DNA from: Methanoculleus sp.
GTDB taxonomy: Archaea; Halobacteriota; Methanomicrobia; Methanomicrobiales; Methanoculleaceae
NCBI GenBank assembly: GCA_018433835.1
Contig: JAHDQM010000027.1
Span: 1 to 64,000, forward strand
Direction of reading: 5' to 3'
Length of the DNA stretch: 64,000 nt
Made by a program: the position numbers and the translations under genes. This document shows positions 26,314-35,870 of the stretch, one piece after another. A model generated the notes under the pieces. It saw only the letters and a program-made list of their open reading frames with translations, was not told where the DNA came from and ran no database searches. Numbering within the stretch: the stretch's first letter is position 1; every line of letters starts with the position of its first letter.

Positions 26314-27044
26314 TGCTCTCCATGCGTGCCGCAAAACAGTTGCGGGACTACGAACTCGACGTCTCCCTCTCGGTCGGCCCGGGGGAGACCCTCATCCTGA
26401 TCGGGGAGAACGGGGCCGGCAAATCGACCGTGCTCAACCTGGCTTCAGGCCTGCTCGCCCCGGACCGCGGCGAGATCGCCCTTGCGGGCCGGGTGCTCTA
26501 CTCGGACGCACAATGGATCGACGTCCCCGTCGAAGACCGGAACATCGGCCACGTCTTCCAGTCCTATGCGCTCTTCCCGCACCTCTCGGTCTTCGAGAAC
26601 GTCGCCTTCGGGCTGCGGTGCCGGAAGGTCCCGGCCGGCGAGATCGCCGCTCTCGTGACCGGCGAACTCAAGCGCATGCACCTCTCCGACCTCGCGGACG
26701 TCAACGTCGGCCGGCTCTCCGGCGGGCAGCGGCAGCGGGTTGCTCTCGCCCGGGCGCTTGCGGTGAAACCCGGCCTCCTCCTCCTGGACGAGCCGCTCGC
26801 CGCGGTCGACGTCCGCGCCCAGGCCCAGATGCGCCGCGAACTCCGGGAGACGATCCGGACCACCGGGATCCCCTGTATCATCGTCACCCACGCGCTCCGC
26901 GACGCCCTCGAGCTCGGCGATAAGATCTGCGTCATGGAAGAGGGCAGGGTCGTCCAGACGGGCACGCCCGATGAAGTGCTGGCGTCGGGAGAGAGGGGGT
27001 TTATCGCGCACTTCTCGTGCGGCTGCGGGAGGAACCGGGGTTAG
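26310..27044 (+). CDS. modC: Molybdate ABC transporter, ATPase
   Basis: A 244-residue ABC ATPase with Walker A GENGAGKST, Q-loop FQSYALFPHLS, signature LSGGQRQRVALARAL, Walker B LLLLDEPLAAVD and switch His in IIVTHALRD. It starts at an ATG overlapping the modB stop (ATGA). It ends soon after the ATPase core and has no C-terminal TOBE/MOP domain, so it lacks the molybdate-sensing regulatory module of bacterial ModC. It meets the MFS gene tail to tail with an 8-bp gap. Confidence 0.93.
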   Translation: MMLSMRAAKQLRDYELDVSLSVGPGETLILIGENGAGKSTVLNLASGLLAPDRGEIALAGRVLYSDAQWIDVPVEDRNIGHVFQSYALFPHLSVFENVAFGLRCRKVPAGEIAALVTGELKRMHLSDLADVNVGRLSGGQRQRVALARALAVKPGLLLLDEPLAAVDVRAQAQMRRELRETIRTTGIPCIIVTHALRDALELGDKICVMEEGRVVQTGTPDEVLASGERGFIAHFSCGCGRNRG

Positions 27045-27052
27045 GGAACAGA

Positions 27053-28560
27053 TCAGGAGGGAGCCTCCTGATCAGCCCCTGCCTCTTCCATCAACTCCCC
27101 CTCCCGGAGCTGCACCGTCAGCGCGATCATTCCGACGACGAACAGGACTCCGACCAGGAACGCGTGGTCGAACCCGGTCTCCAGCCCGGCGATCGGGTGG
27201 AGGAGATGGATTGCCCCGGTGGTCCCTGCCGGCTCGTCGCCCCGGATCCAGTGATCGAAGATCGTCTCGAAGACGACGATGCCTATCGTGGAGGCAAGGT
27301 ACCGGGAGAAGTACCAGAACGACGACGCGGCTCCCTGCAGTTCCCCCGGCGCCGAGGTGAGGACGAGCCGGAGACTCGGCGGCGCAAAGAGCCCCATCGA
27401 GATGCCCCGGAAGACGAGGGCGAGGATGATGACGGACAGGGCAATCGTTTCGTCGAAGACGACGAAGACGGAGACGGAGATGAAGAGGAATACCCCCGCA
27501 AGGGTGCAGAGCCGGCGCGAGCCGATATAGTCGGAGAGCGTGCCGGAGACCGGACCGGTGATCACGATGAGAAGCGAAGGGGCGAGGAGCAGAAACCCGG
27601 TAAAGCGCGTGGAATACCCTTTGACCAGCTCGAGATACATCGAGACGAGGTAGGTCATCCCCGACAGCACGAGCCGGTTGAGCATCGCGGCGGCGATCCC
27701 GATCGAGAACGCCCGGCTCTTCAGGAGCCCCAACTGGAGCAGAGGGACCGGCGTGCGCCGTTCCCGGGCGATGAAGACCCCGGAGAACAGGAACGAGAGG
27801 GCGAGGACGGAGATAATGGGAATGGACGTCCAGCCATGCTCCTCCCCGAACGAGAGCGCGGCGGTGAAGAGCCCCGCAGCGAGGACGACCAGCAGTGCTC
27901 CCGCGAAATCGAACTCCCCCACGTCATACGCCGGCCGGCATCCCGGGGGATGACGAGATACGCGATGGCGACGGCACAGATCCCCACCGGCACGTTGAGG
28001 TAAAAGATCCACTTCCACGAGAGGAAATGGAGGATGACACCGCCGAGGCCGAACCCGGCGGCAAGGCCGAGGGCGTTTGCCGCGGAGAGGTAGCCGAGCG
28101 CCCTCCCCCTGACCTGCTCCGGGAGCGAGACCGAGAGAAGCGCAGGGCCCGTTGCCGTGATCATCGCGCCCCCGATCCCCTGCAGGGCACGGAACAGGAT
28201 GAGCCAGAAAAAACCCGGCGACGCACCGCAGAAGAACGAGCTCGCGGTGAAGAGGGCAAACCCTGCAACGAAAATGTTTTTCTTCCCCATCACATCCCCA
28301 AGACGCCCGAAGGGGATCAAGAACCCGGTGACGGCAAGCAGGTAGGTTATCAGGACCCAGGAAGCCTCGCTGGTCCCCACGTCGAAATGCCGGGAGATCG
28401 AGGTGAGGGAGAGGATGACGATGCTCGAGTCCGTGGCCCCCATAAAGGAGCCGAGCACGACGGCAGCAATGATGAGGCCTCGCGCGGTCGTTTCGCGTAA
28501 CCTGCTCACGATCGATCGGTACAGTTCTTCCGCGATTGCTCTTCTGGCTGCCGATTGCAA
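27053..28560 (-). pseudogene. MFS drug-exporter (14-TM, EmrB/QacA type), frameshifted
   Basis: Two minus-strand frames rebuild a ~480-residue major-facilitator exporter. The first (28560 to ~27945) has SFMGATDSSIVILSLTSISR, WVLITYLLAVTGFLIPFGRLGDVMGKK and FRALQGIGGAMITATGPALL. The second (~27945-27053) continues with YDVGEFDFAGALLVVLAAGLF, SGTLSDYIGSRR and further spans. The shift is close to 27940, in a CCGGCCGGCATCCCGGGGG stretch. A single lesion, so a recent pseudogene or a sequence error; the rest is well preserved. Confidence 0.8.
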
Positions 28561-28658
28561 TCGGTCCGGGAAGAGCGCGGGGACCGGCGACGCCGCGTAA
28601 CGGCCGGAGTTATGGGATGCTGCCCACGGCCGTCACGGTAGCGAACGTCCCGGCCCCG

Positions 28659-28871
28659 TCACGCGTCTATCTTTTCCGCGAGTCCGACCCGTTCCCGGAT
28701 CTGCGACCGATACCATTCGATGATCTTCTGGATGATATCATAACCCGTCCCCCTCAGGCGATACGATACCGCGGACTGGCTTGTGCCGACTCGATCCCCG
28801 ATCTCCTTCTGCGTGAGCCCCGCGAGCGTCAGCATCACGGCTTTGGGCAGATCGTTGCCTATGGGGATCAT
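28659..28871 (-). CDS. Small helix-turn-helix DNA-binding protein
   Basis: A 70-residue protein that is little more than one HTH: LTLAGLTQKEIGDRVGTSQSAVSYRLRG, with the turn at GTSQS. It resembles sigma-region-4 or LuxR-like HTHs. It lies between a lipoprotein gene (22 bp upstream) and the MFS exporter (98 bp downstream) on the same strand, so control of the exporter is a reasonable guess. Confidence 0.65.
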   Translation of the reverse strand: MIPIGNDLPKAVMLTLAGLTQKEIGDRVGTSQSAVSYRLRGTGYDIIQKIIEWYRSQIRERVGLAEKIDA

Positions 28872-28892
28872 GGTTGAGACACGGCGCAGCCC

Positions 28893-29984
28893 CTACACCC
28901 TCACCGATTCCGCCACCCGCACCAGTTCGTCCCGGCCGAGCATGCCGCCCGTGATCCGGTAGGAGCATTCCCCGGCACGCCAGCGGAGCTGGTCCCTACC
29001 ATCAACGGAGACGTATTCGGCCTCCCGGCCATCGGCGAGGTTGACCGCCTCAGGCGTGCCGGGCAGCCCCGCTTCCTCCCGGTACGGGTCGTAGAGTCGT
29101 TCCACGATCTCCAGTTCCCCGGTGCCGTCCGTGAACCGGAGCGTAGTATAGGCGCCGGGGAGGAACGTCCCTTCTTTAAAGACATAACTCTCCGGGAGGT
29201 AGGACGGCATCTCCACACCATAGTGCCGGGCGTCCTCGACGCTCCATACGAAGAGCGGCGTGATCACAGCCGTCGGCATCGGCCGGACTTCGACGCCTGC
29301 CGGCGGATCGAAGACGAAGAGGTCGTCCGGGAGCCCGGTGTTCGCCGACGGTTCGCTGTATTCGGCAGAGAGGATCAGATTCCCCTCTTTGCCGTACATC
29401 TCCACGCCGAGGAGGAGCCAGGTCCCGGCATCGATCCGTGCCTTGAGGCGGTGCACCGCCTCCCGGTAGCGGGTGGGCGCTTCAAAGAGTTTCGAATCGC
29501 CCGTGACCTCAAGGAGATAGGCGGTGCGGCCGCCGACAATCTCGGTGCCCCGGTACGAGGCGTTCTGATCCGCAAGCGATTCGGCGACCGTTTCGGCGTA
29601 CCCCGGGATTTCCTCCGCCCACCCGGGGTACGGCGGCTCGGAGAAGGCAGCCTTCACATACGGCCCCGCGACCGTCAGCGCCGTCCGGGTCGCCGGATCG
29701 TAACGCCACTTCCGGGTGCCGTTCGAGACCGCGACCATCCCTGCGAGGTCCGCGGGTTTCAGGAACTCCAGCCGGTAGTTCTCGGGGTCTTTCTGGAGCA
29801 GCCTGACGGTGACGTTCTCGGAACCGGCCGCTACCGCTACGGTGGCGGAGATGTCCTCGGCCTGCCCCTCTGCCGCGATGAACCGGGCGGCGATCTCGTC
29901 CGCCGGCGGCGGGTCAGCGCCGGTGCCGAAGCACCCGACGGTGCAGGTGAGAACGACAAGGAGCGCGAGCGCTGCAGGCTTCAT
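28893..29984 (-). CDS. LolA-like lipoprotein with DUF4367-like C terminus
   Basis: A 363-residue exported lipoprotein: signal peptide LALLVVLTCTVGC with a lipobox Cys near residue 18. Residues ~30-230 resemble LolA/DUF2092-type lipid-binding folds (NYRLEFLKPADLAGMVAVSNG, KWRYDPATRTALTV). The last ~110 residues (MPSYLPESYVFKEGTFLPGAY, YVSVDGRDQLRW) resemble DUF4367. The ATG at 29984 overlaps the upstream stop as ATGA, which fixes the start. In an archaeon without an outer membrane the role is presumably cell-surface lipid or polymer handling. Confidence 0.7.
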   Translation of the reverse strand: MKPAALALLVVLTCTVGCFGTGADPPPADEIAARFIAAEGQAEDISATVAVAAGSENVTVRLLQKDPENYRLEFLKPADLAGMVAVSNGTRKWRYDPATRTALTVAGPYVKAAFSEPPYPGWAEEIPGYAETVAESLADQNASYRGTEIVGGRTAYLLEVTGDSKLFEAPTRYREAVHRLKARIDAGTWLLLGVEMYGKEGNLILSAEYSEPSANTGLPDDLFVFDPPAGVEVRPMPTAVITPLFVWSVEDARHYGVEMPSYLPESYVFKEGTFLPGAYTTLRFTDGTGELEIVERLYDPYREEAGLPGTPEAVNLADGREAEYVSVDGRDQLRWRAGECSYRITGGMLGRDELVRVAESVRV

Positions 29985-31642
29985 CCCCTCCTCACCCCAC
30001 GGCACAGGAGCCCGAGACCGCAGGCGACCATTGCCGCGAGCGCCCCGAATCCCGGGGCGCGGCCGGGCGCCGCCCGCCCGTTCTCCCCGAACGACCGGGT
30101 GGTGCCGGCAAGGATGTAGCCGCCGTCATCCGTCGCCGCAAGAGCCGAGATGTCATCGGTTGCGTCTCCGCCGAACGAATGCGCAGAAGTGACGTTTCCG
30201 GTATGATCCACGAGCACCAGCCACCCGTCGTGCGGCCCGCCGGCGTAGACCGTGCCGGTAAATGCGTACACCCCCGGCGACGATGCAACGGCCGACGTGA
30301 TCAAAAGGCTGCCCTCAACCGTCTCCGGTTCCACGGTCCAGGCGACGTTCCCGGTTCCGCCAATCTTGGTGAGGCAGGGGCCGGGAAGATCGGTTTCGGG
30401 GCAGACGGCCCCGCCGGCGACGAGGTAGCCGACGGCACCTCCACCAGGCACCTCAAGAAGAACCGCGCTGGTGCCGCTGCCTGCATCATCGAGCGTCTTC
30501 GTCCAGACGGCCTCCCCCGACGAATCGGTCTTGATCAGTCGGATCGGCACGGTCCCGAAACGTTCCGCCTCCCAGGGGTTCCTCACCGCGGCGAGGTAGC
30601 CGCCGTCAATGGGGGTCCATATGACGCTGTCCACGATCCCGGAAGCGTTGCCGCCGATGAATCGGTTCCACTTTTCGAATCCGTCCCGGTCGACCCGGAC
30701 CAGCCAGGCATTGTCGGTTTCGGTATGTCCTGAGGTCCTCTGCCCGCCGAGGATGAACCCGCCGTCTTCGGCCAGGTCGACCGTCGAGAAGAGCAGGTAC
30801 TCTCCTTCCACCGAGAACGTCCGGCTCCAGATCTGCCGTCCGTCCGGCGCGACCTTGAATATCCAGGTGCCGCCCGTATCCTTCTCCGGCGTCCAGCCGG
30901 TGCTTCCGACGACGACGTAGTTTCCATCATCGGTCTCGATCATATCGAGCGCGCTGTCCCGGTCCGGCCCGCCGTAGGTCTTCCTCCAGACCTCGTTGCC
31001 GTCGGCGTCCGTTTTGATCAGCAGGGCGTCCCGGAACCCTGTGTTCGCGGCGATCAGGTATCCCCCGTCGTCTGTCTGGAGCACCGACGCGACGTCCGCA
31101 GTATCCCCGGCGCTGTAGGTCCGGTTCCAGACCTCGTTCCCCTGCCCGTCCGTCTTGATCAGCCAGATGGAGAGGTCGTACCAGGTGGTCATCGTGCCCG
31201 TGGGCGTGGCGGCAAACGCCTCCCCCATGGCCCGGGAGATCTCGGCGAGCAGGGCGTTCTCCTCGTCGGTCAGGACCGGGCTCGCGCCCGCCGCCGGGGC
31301 GAAAGCGATCCGGGTAACCGTTCCTTCCGCCGTGGTTTCGGTCTCGTGCTTCACCGGGTATTTCCGCCAGATCGCTTGCAGGGACTCCTTCATCGCCTCC
31401 TTCTCTTCGGAGGAGCGAGGGGAGCGGTCGATGTAGCCGAGCAGGTTCTCCTGCTCATCGTCGGTCCCGACGAGCATGACATAGTAGGGCGTCGCCTGCT
31501 TCACCGCGTCGTCGATCTCGATCCTGTCGACGGGCGCCTCCACCGGGCTCGTGGCCGGGCGGGGGGTCTCGGCACCCGCCGCGGGGAGGACAAACAGGCT
31601 GGAGAGCAGAAGGATACAGAGGATGGTTCGGACATGTTTCAT
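29981..31642 (-). CDS. Secreted propeller protein with PGF-CTERM anchor
   Basis: A 553-residue surface protein: signal peptide (ILCILLLSSLFVLPAAGA), a helical N-terminal region to about residue 150, then about seven or eight repeats of a ~50-residue blade with the pattern IKTDxxGNEVWxxTYGG...ADDGGYLIAG (for example LIKTDADGNEVWRKTYGG). The end APGFGALAAMVACGLGLLCRG plus arginines is a PGF-CTERM sorting signal. Start at 31642 is chosen from the signal peptide. It is coupled to the downstream lipoprotein gene. Confidence 0.8.
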   Translation of the reverse strand: MKHVRTILCILLLSSLFVLPAAGAETPRPATSPVEAPVDRIEIDDAVKQATPYYVMLVGTDDEQENLLGYIDRSPRSSEEKEAMKESLQAIWRKYPVKHETETTAEGTVTRIAFAPAAGASPVLTDEENALLAEISRAMGEAFAATPTGTMTTWYDLSIWLIKTDGQGNEVWNRTYSAGDTADVASVLQTDDGGYLIAANTGFRDALLIKTDADGNEVWRKTYGGPDRDSALDMIETDDGNYVVVGSTGWTPEKDTGGTWIFKVAPDGRQIWSRTFSVEGEYLLFSTVDLAEDGGFILGGQRTSGHTETDNAWLVRVDRDGFEKWNRFIGGNASGIVDSVIWTPIDGGYLAAVRNPWEAERFGTVPIRLIKTDSSGEAVWTKTLDDAGSGTSAVLLEVPGGGAVGYLVAGGAVCPETDLPGPCLTKIGGTGNVAWTVEPETVEGSLLITSAVASSPGVYAFTGTVYAGGPHDGWLVLVDHTGNVTSAHSFGGDATDDISALAATDDGGYILAGTTRSFGENGRAAPGRAPGFGALAAMVACGLGLLCRGVRRG

Positions 31643-31658
31643 GCGATCAACTTTCACC

Positions 31659-32417
31659 CTACCGCCTCCTCCCCGCACGGACGGCCAGCAGCCCGCCCGG
31701 GAGCGCAAGCACGCCCATCCAGGCAGAGAACCCGGGCACGGTCAGGTCCTGCGGCGGTTCCGGCTCCAGCTCCAGGTCGAGCCTGTGGGTGGTATTCTCA
31801 AAGGAGACCTCGCGGTGCAGGGGCTGGTAGCCCTCCTTCTCGACCGATATGTTCTGCCCGTAGCCGAACGCGTTCGCTATCAGGTAGCCGCCGTTGTCAG
31901 CGGTCCCGGTCGTCACGGGATGGGGACCGCTGGCGAGCGGGAGGACGGACTCGAACCTCACCGTTGCGCCGGGGACCGGACGGCCTTCGACGTCTCTCAC
32001 CGTCCCGATCACATGGATCCACGGCGGCGGCGGGATGTCGACGTTGACGTAGACGTTCAGCACCGCATCCGTTGTCTTTCCCAGGTTATCGATCAGGGTC
32101 ACGGTGATCGTCTCGTTTCCCTCCGCGACCGGGACGGAGCAGGCAAACTCGGTCGCGTTCCCACACGAGACCACGCCTGCGCTGCTTTTGACCACCACGT
32201 CCCGTATCCCGCGCGAAGCCTCGGCCCTGCCGACAACCGTAGCCTCGGGCGGGACGAGATCGCTCCAGATCGTCTCATACTGCTTGGGGGAGGTGACGGA
32301 GAGCATCGTCGACGTCTCGACTGTTGCATCTCCGGCCGTCGCCGGGATTGCCACCGCAAAGAGCAGCACGAGAACGCAAAGGGTCGCCCGGAGATTTCGT
32401 GTCATTGCTCGACTCAT
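31659..32417 (-). CDS. Secreted protein with carboxypeptidase-regulatory-like domain and PGF tail
   Basis: About 252 residues: signal peptide (LCVLVLLFAVAIPATAG), an Ig-like region (SVTSPKQYETIWSDLVPPEA, NETITVTLIDNLGKTTDAVLN) and a CarboxypepD_reg-like domain (HVIGTVRDVEGRPVPGATVRF...GYLIANAFGYGQNISVEKEGY). It ends VPGFSAWMGVLALPGGLLAV plus basic residues, a PGF-CTERM-like anchor. A TATA box at about 32440-32448 (minus GGTATAAAGG) predicts a nearly leaderless mRNA starting at 32417 or 32405. Confidence 0.75.
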   Translation of the reverse strand: MSRAMTRNLRATLCVLVLLFAVAIPATAGDATVETSTMLSVTSPKQYETIWSDLVPPEATVVGRAEASRGIRDVVVKSSAGVVSCGNATEFACSVPVAEGNETITVTLIDNLGKTTDAVLNVYVNVDIPPPPWIHVIGTVRDVEGRPVPGATVRFESVLPLASGPHPVTTGTADNGGYLIANAFGYGQNISVEKEGYQPLHREVSFENTTHRLDLELEPEPPQDLTVPGFSAWMGVLALPGGLLAVRAGRRR

Positions 32418-32483
32418 TAAAAGAGCGATTGGGAGGAATCCTTTATACCCTTTCTGTGCCGTCCGTCTCCGTATACCCACCGG

Positions 32484-33215
32484 TCACGCGTACACGACCC
32501 TCTCCGCCAGCCCGATCTCCCGGGGGGCAAAGACGACCAGCGCCCGCCGATCCTCGTCGATGCGGGTTGCCGTCCGGTTTTCGTCCTGCGGCTCGCCGCT
32601 CAGGTCGATGACCACCGGCTCCTGCAGCGGGTAGATCTCGATGGTGTGCCAGACCTCCGTGGTGGCAAATGAGATCTCCTTTAAAGGGCGGAGCGTGCCG
32701 TCGAGGGCGGCGTAGATGTTCCCGTAGGTGTCGTCGTAGGTCCGGTTCTCCTCGTGGTAAAAGACCTTCAGGTCCATCCCCCTCTCGCCGTAGGAGATCT
32801 CACTAAACGGGATGCTGTCGACGGCGGCGAGAATCCCCAGCGGGTGGGGGTGGGGAGGCCGGTAGTCGAGCCGCTGGGAAGAGAGGTAGGTGCTCCCGTT
32901 CCGGAGGACGAAGGCCGAGTGGACCCATGGCTCTCCTTCCATATCGGCGAAGAAGTAGAACCGGATCACGGTGAACGAGCCGTTTGCATCGAAACTCATG
33001 TCGAGCATCGCCCCCCTCGCCGTCCGGTTATCGAAGGGGATCTGCTCTTCCATCGCCTCCCAGATCTCGATAATCGGGGGGTTGTACTGCTCCGGCGGGA
33101 GGACCGGCACGGTCTCGTAGTCTATCGTCTCGTAGCCGGGCGGGACGTAGAGGGCACGCCCGAACGCAAGCGCCACGACGACGACGATGCCGACCGCAAG
33201 CCACCGGTCCTTCAT
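32484..33215 (-). CDS. Exported hypothetical protein
   Basis: A 243-residue protein with an N-terminal signal anchor (WLAVGIVVVVALAFGRALYV). The body is rich in aromatic and acidic residues with several N-x-S/T sites (PFDNRTARG, DANGSFTV, HEENRTYDD). No known family was recognised. Its start overlaps the stop of the upstream membrane-propeller gene (ATGA), so the two are one transcriptional unit. Confidence 0.65.
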   Translation of the reverse strand: MKDRWLAVGIVVVVALAFGRALYVPPGYETIDYETVPVLPPEQYNPPIIEIWEAMEEQIPFDNRTARGAMLDMSFDANGSFTVIRFYFFADMEGEPWVHSAFVLRNGSTYLSSQRLDYRPPHPHPLGILAAVDSIPFSEISYGERGMDLKVFYHEENRTYDDTYGNIYAALDGTLRPLKEISFATTEVWHTIEIYPLQEPVVIDLSGEPQDENRTATRIDEDRRALVVFAPREIGLAERVVYA

Positions 33216-34825
33216 GCGACCGTGCTCCCGGCGATGATGTAGCCGCCGTCCGCCGTGCCGATGCCACGGACCGAGTACCGGTCGAACCCGATCGTACGCT
33301 CCTGCCGCCAGACCTCGTTGCCCGCGGTGTCCCTGCCGACGAGCGTGATGCCCGCATCGGTGGCGTCGATCGAGAGGTAACCGCCCGGCGACGGCACCAC
33401 TGCACCGCCGTCGTCCTCGACGGCCTGGTAGTCCTTCATATTGCCGTTTTCGTCGAGCGTAAAGAGGTAGCCCTGGTTTGCCCGTTCGACATCGCCCCAG
33501 AAGTTTTCGGGGAAGGTCGTCGACCGGTAGAGAACGGTGAACCGTCCCGGCGCCGTCTCCCGGGCACCCAGGAGTTCGTCGAGTCCGTCGCTTCCGAAAT
33601 CCCGCTTCCAGAGGACGGTGCCGTTTCCGTCCAGGCGGATCGCCTGCAGGTATACCTCGAAGTGGTCGCCGACGAAGACGTTTCGCCCCTCTACAAAGAC
33701 GAGCACGCCGCCCTCAGGGGCGGGATAGATCTGGTGGTAGTCTATACCGCCCGCATCGTCGAGCGGGACCTGCCGGAGCCGGGTGCCGTCGTCGCCGAAA
33801 CAGGCGACCCGATCCTCCCACGCCGCGACGTACCGACCGTCTGCAAGAGCAAGCAGGGAGACGGATGCCATCCCCGCGCTCTCGTCGACGAACGACCGCT
33901 CCCAGACCGGCGCTCCCCCGGCATCGACGCGGACGATCCCGGGCGTCTCCGTGGCCGCCAGGAACCCGCCGTCGGGCGCCGGGACGAGCGCGGTCACGCG
34001 CCCGAATCCGGTCTCGAAGGCCAGCCGGCCGAGGGCGTCCCCGTGCTCGCCGTAGGTGAGGATATGCACCGTGTTCCCCTCCCGGCCGTACTCCGTGACC
34101 CCGAGAGCGTAGCCTGTCGGGCACTCGACCAGGACGTCGGGTCGGTCGTAGGCGCCGATATCGGCCCGCGCCTCCCACTCGGTATCGCCTGCGGCGGAGA
34201 CCTTGAGGATCAGGATGTCGGTCTCCGGTGCGGGCGCGCCGCCGGAATAGGGTGCCGGAGGGACGACGCCCACGGCGATGCCGGTCGTGGCGAAGAACGG
34301 CGGGGCGGCGATGCACGCGACCGCGACCGCTGCAAGCGGGAGGAGGTCCCGGTACCCCTCCGGCCGCCCTCTCTCGAGGAACGACGCGGCCAGCCCCCCG
34401 AGCCCGGCGACCAGCATCGCGCCGCCCACGAGCAGGAGAACCTGCCCGCGGGTCGCGACGAGCGACTGGACGAGGTAGGCGGGGTTGCCCGCGAACAGCA
34501 GCGTCCGGGCAGCGATTCCGGCGACCGCACCGGCGAGAAGGGCGGAGAGGATCCGGGTACCTCGAGTGGCAGTGCCGTTGATGTGGGCTGCGAGGAACCC
34601 CGCGAAGAAGAGGACCAGCAGGATCGAGACGAACGTCTGCGTGATCCCTACCCCCAGGAAACCCTGGTTGTAGACGGACGGGTCGCTCCAGCAGCGCGAG
34701 AGCGCCTCCACCATCCCGAGGAAAGCCGCCCCGGCAAGGAGCCCGATACCGACCGAAACAGCGACGATGCGTTGCCGCCCGGGACGGTACACCGCCACAG
34801 GCGGTTGTTTCCCCGGATCTATCAT
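33212..34825 (-). CDS. Multi-pass membrane protein fused to propeller domain
   Basis: A 537-residue protein. The first ~190 residues contain about five membrane spans (AVSVGIGLLAGAAFLGMVEA, TFVSILLVLFFAGFLAAHI, ALLAGAVAGIAARTLLFAG, LLLVGGAMLVAGLGGLAA, AVAVACIAAPPFFATTGIAV). The rest is a propeller with blades like those of the 29981 gene (LKVSAAGDTEWEARADI, IRLDGNGTVLWKRDFGSDG, GRDTAGNEVWRQERTI). A sensor or surface receptor role is possible. A TATA box (GTATATAATC on the minus strand, about 34846-34856) lies just upstream. Confidence 0.75.
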   Translation of the reverse strand: MIDPGKQPPVAVYRPGRQRIVAVSVGIGLLAGAAFLGMVEALSRCWSDPSVYNQGFLGVGITQTFVSILLVLFFAGFLAAHINGTATRGTRILSALLAGAVAGIAARTLLFAGNPAYLVQSLVATRGQVLLLVGGAMLVAGLGGLAASFLERGRPEGYRDLLPLAAVAVACIAAPPFFATTGIAVGVVPPAPYSGGAPAPETDILILKVSAAGDTEWEARADIGAYDRPDVLVECPTGYALGVTEYGREGNTVHILTYGEHGDALGRLAFETGFGRVTALVPAPDGGFLAATETPGIVRVDAGGAPVWERSFVDESAGMASVSLLALADGRYVAAWEDRVACFGDDGTRLRQVPLDDAGGIDYHQIYPAPEGGVLVFVEGRNVFVGDHFEVYLQAIRLDGNGTVLWKRDFGSDGLDELLGARETAPGRFTVLYRSTTFPENFWGDVERANQGYLFTLDENGNMKDYQAVEDDGGAVVPSPGGYLSIDATDAGITLVGRDTAGNEVWRQERTIGFDRYSVRGIGTADGGYIIAGSTVA

Positions 34826-34845
34826 AGCGGGAGCTGGGACGCGAG

Positions 34846-34856
34846 ATTATATACGG
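34846..34856 (-). promoter_or_regulatory. TATA box of the surface-protein operon
   Basis: The minus strand reads CCGTATATAATCTC about 25 bp before the start codon at 34825, predicting a leaderless or near-leaderless mRNA. Confidence 0.55.
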
Positions 34857-34960
34857 TTTCTGTGCCGGCCGCCTATCTGAGCTCAATATCCCTGCAGCCG
34901 GATGGGTACAGCCGCAGAAAAAACGCAAAGGTCAAGGTCCCGTGCTCCAATCCCTGTAGC

Positions 34961-35731
34961 ATGCGACGCTGGCCGGCTGCCGTACTCCTGATTATCCTTC
35001 TCTTCGCTCTTCCCGCCTGTGCGGCCGCCGCCGGCGGCTACACGGTCACGTCGGCCTCCGGCTACATACCCGACCGGCCGCCCGAAGACCCGATACCCGT
35101 CGAATGGTGGCAGGTCCCGCCCCAGGTCCTGATCTGCAGTCTTCTCATGGACACATCCCCCGAACTCCTGGTCGTCGTCAATGTCCTGTTCCTCCTGAAC
35201 GTCTGGCTCTTCTTCGGCTACCGGCACATCGCAAAACGCGCCGCACTCGAACACGAGACCCGGACGGCGATCTACGACCACGTCCGCACCCACCCGGGCA
35301 TCCGCCTCGGCACCCTCGCTCAAGATCTCGGGATTAACCGGGGGACCCTGAGGTACCACCTCGGGAAGCTGCAGGAGTTCGGGATGATCGCCACCGCCAC
35401 CGTCGAAGGACGGACGGGGTACTTCGAGAACAGGCAGAAGTACTCGGTTCTCGAAGAGAAGGTGCTCATCCACTTCCGGAACCCCAACACGCGGGAGCTC
35501 CTCGCCATCCTGCTGGAGAGCCCGGGGGCGTCGCGGCGGGAGCTTGCGGAACGGCTCGGGATCACCGCTTCGTCGGTCTCGTGGCATTTACGAAGGCTGA
35601 AGGCCGACGGGATCGTGCTCCAGGAGAAGACAGGGGGAGACGTCCGGTATTCCCTATCGGGAGAGTCGGCGGGGTTTGTCGGGGAGTGTGCGGGTTGCAG
35701 GCTCCATGGATCGTCGCGAACGGGGTTTTGA
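34961..35731 (+). CDS. Membrane-anchored tandem winged-helix regulator
   Basis: A 256-residue protein: signal peptide or first span (AAVLLIILLFALPACAAAAG), a short outside segment, a second span (LLVVVNVLFLLNVWLFFGY), then two winged helices facing the cytoplasm (TRTAIYDHVRTHPGIRLGTL...GINRGTLRYHLGKLQ and TRELLAILLESPGASRRELA...GITASSVSWHLRRLK). This layout, an exported N terminus joined to DNA-binding domains, is common in methanogens. It is divergent from the surface-protein operon and is a good candidate regulator of it. Confidence 0.8.
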   Translation: MRRWPAAVLLIILLFALPACAAAAGGYTVTSASGYIPDRPPEDPIPVEWWQVPPQVLICSLLMDTSPELLVVVNVLFLLNVWLFFGYRHIAKRAALEHETRTAIYDHVRTHPGIRLGTLAQDLGINRGTLRYHLGKLQEFGMIATATVEGRTGYFENRQKYSVLEEKVLIHFRNPNTRELLAILLESPGASRRELAERLGITASSVSWHLRRLKADGIVLQEKTGGDVRYSLSGESAGFVGECAGCRLHGSSRTGF

Positions 35732-35870
35732 CATCGGGAAGGTAGGCCCCGGGCCTGCTGATCGCGACTATACAAACATATGAGTGTATCCGCAGCCCTC
35801 CACGAACCGATTCGATCCACAAACTGATAAGAACATCCCCATAAATAATCATACTCTGGCTGTGAACGCA

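Noticed and set aside
33662-35731. A 689-codon plus-strand frame across this region
   Set aside because: Only its last part (from 34961) is a gene. The rest is the antisense of the membrane-propeller gene and has Arg/Pro/Asp-rich low-complexity content typical of GC-rich shadow frames.
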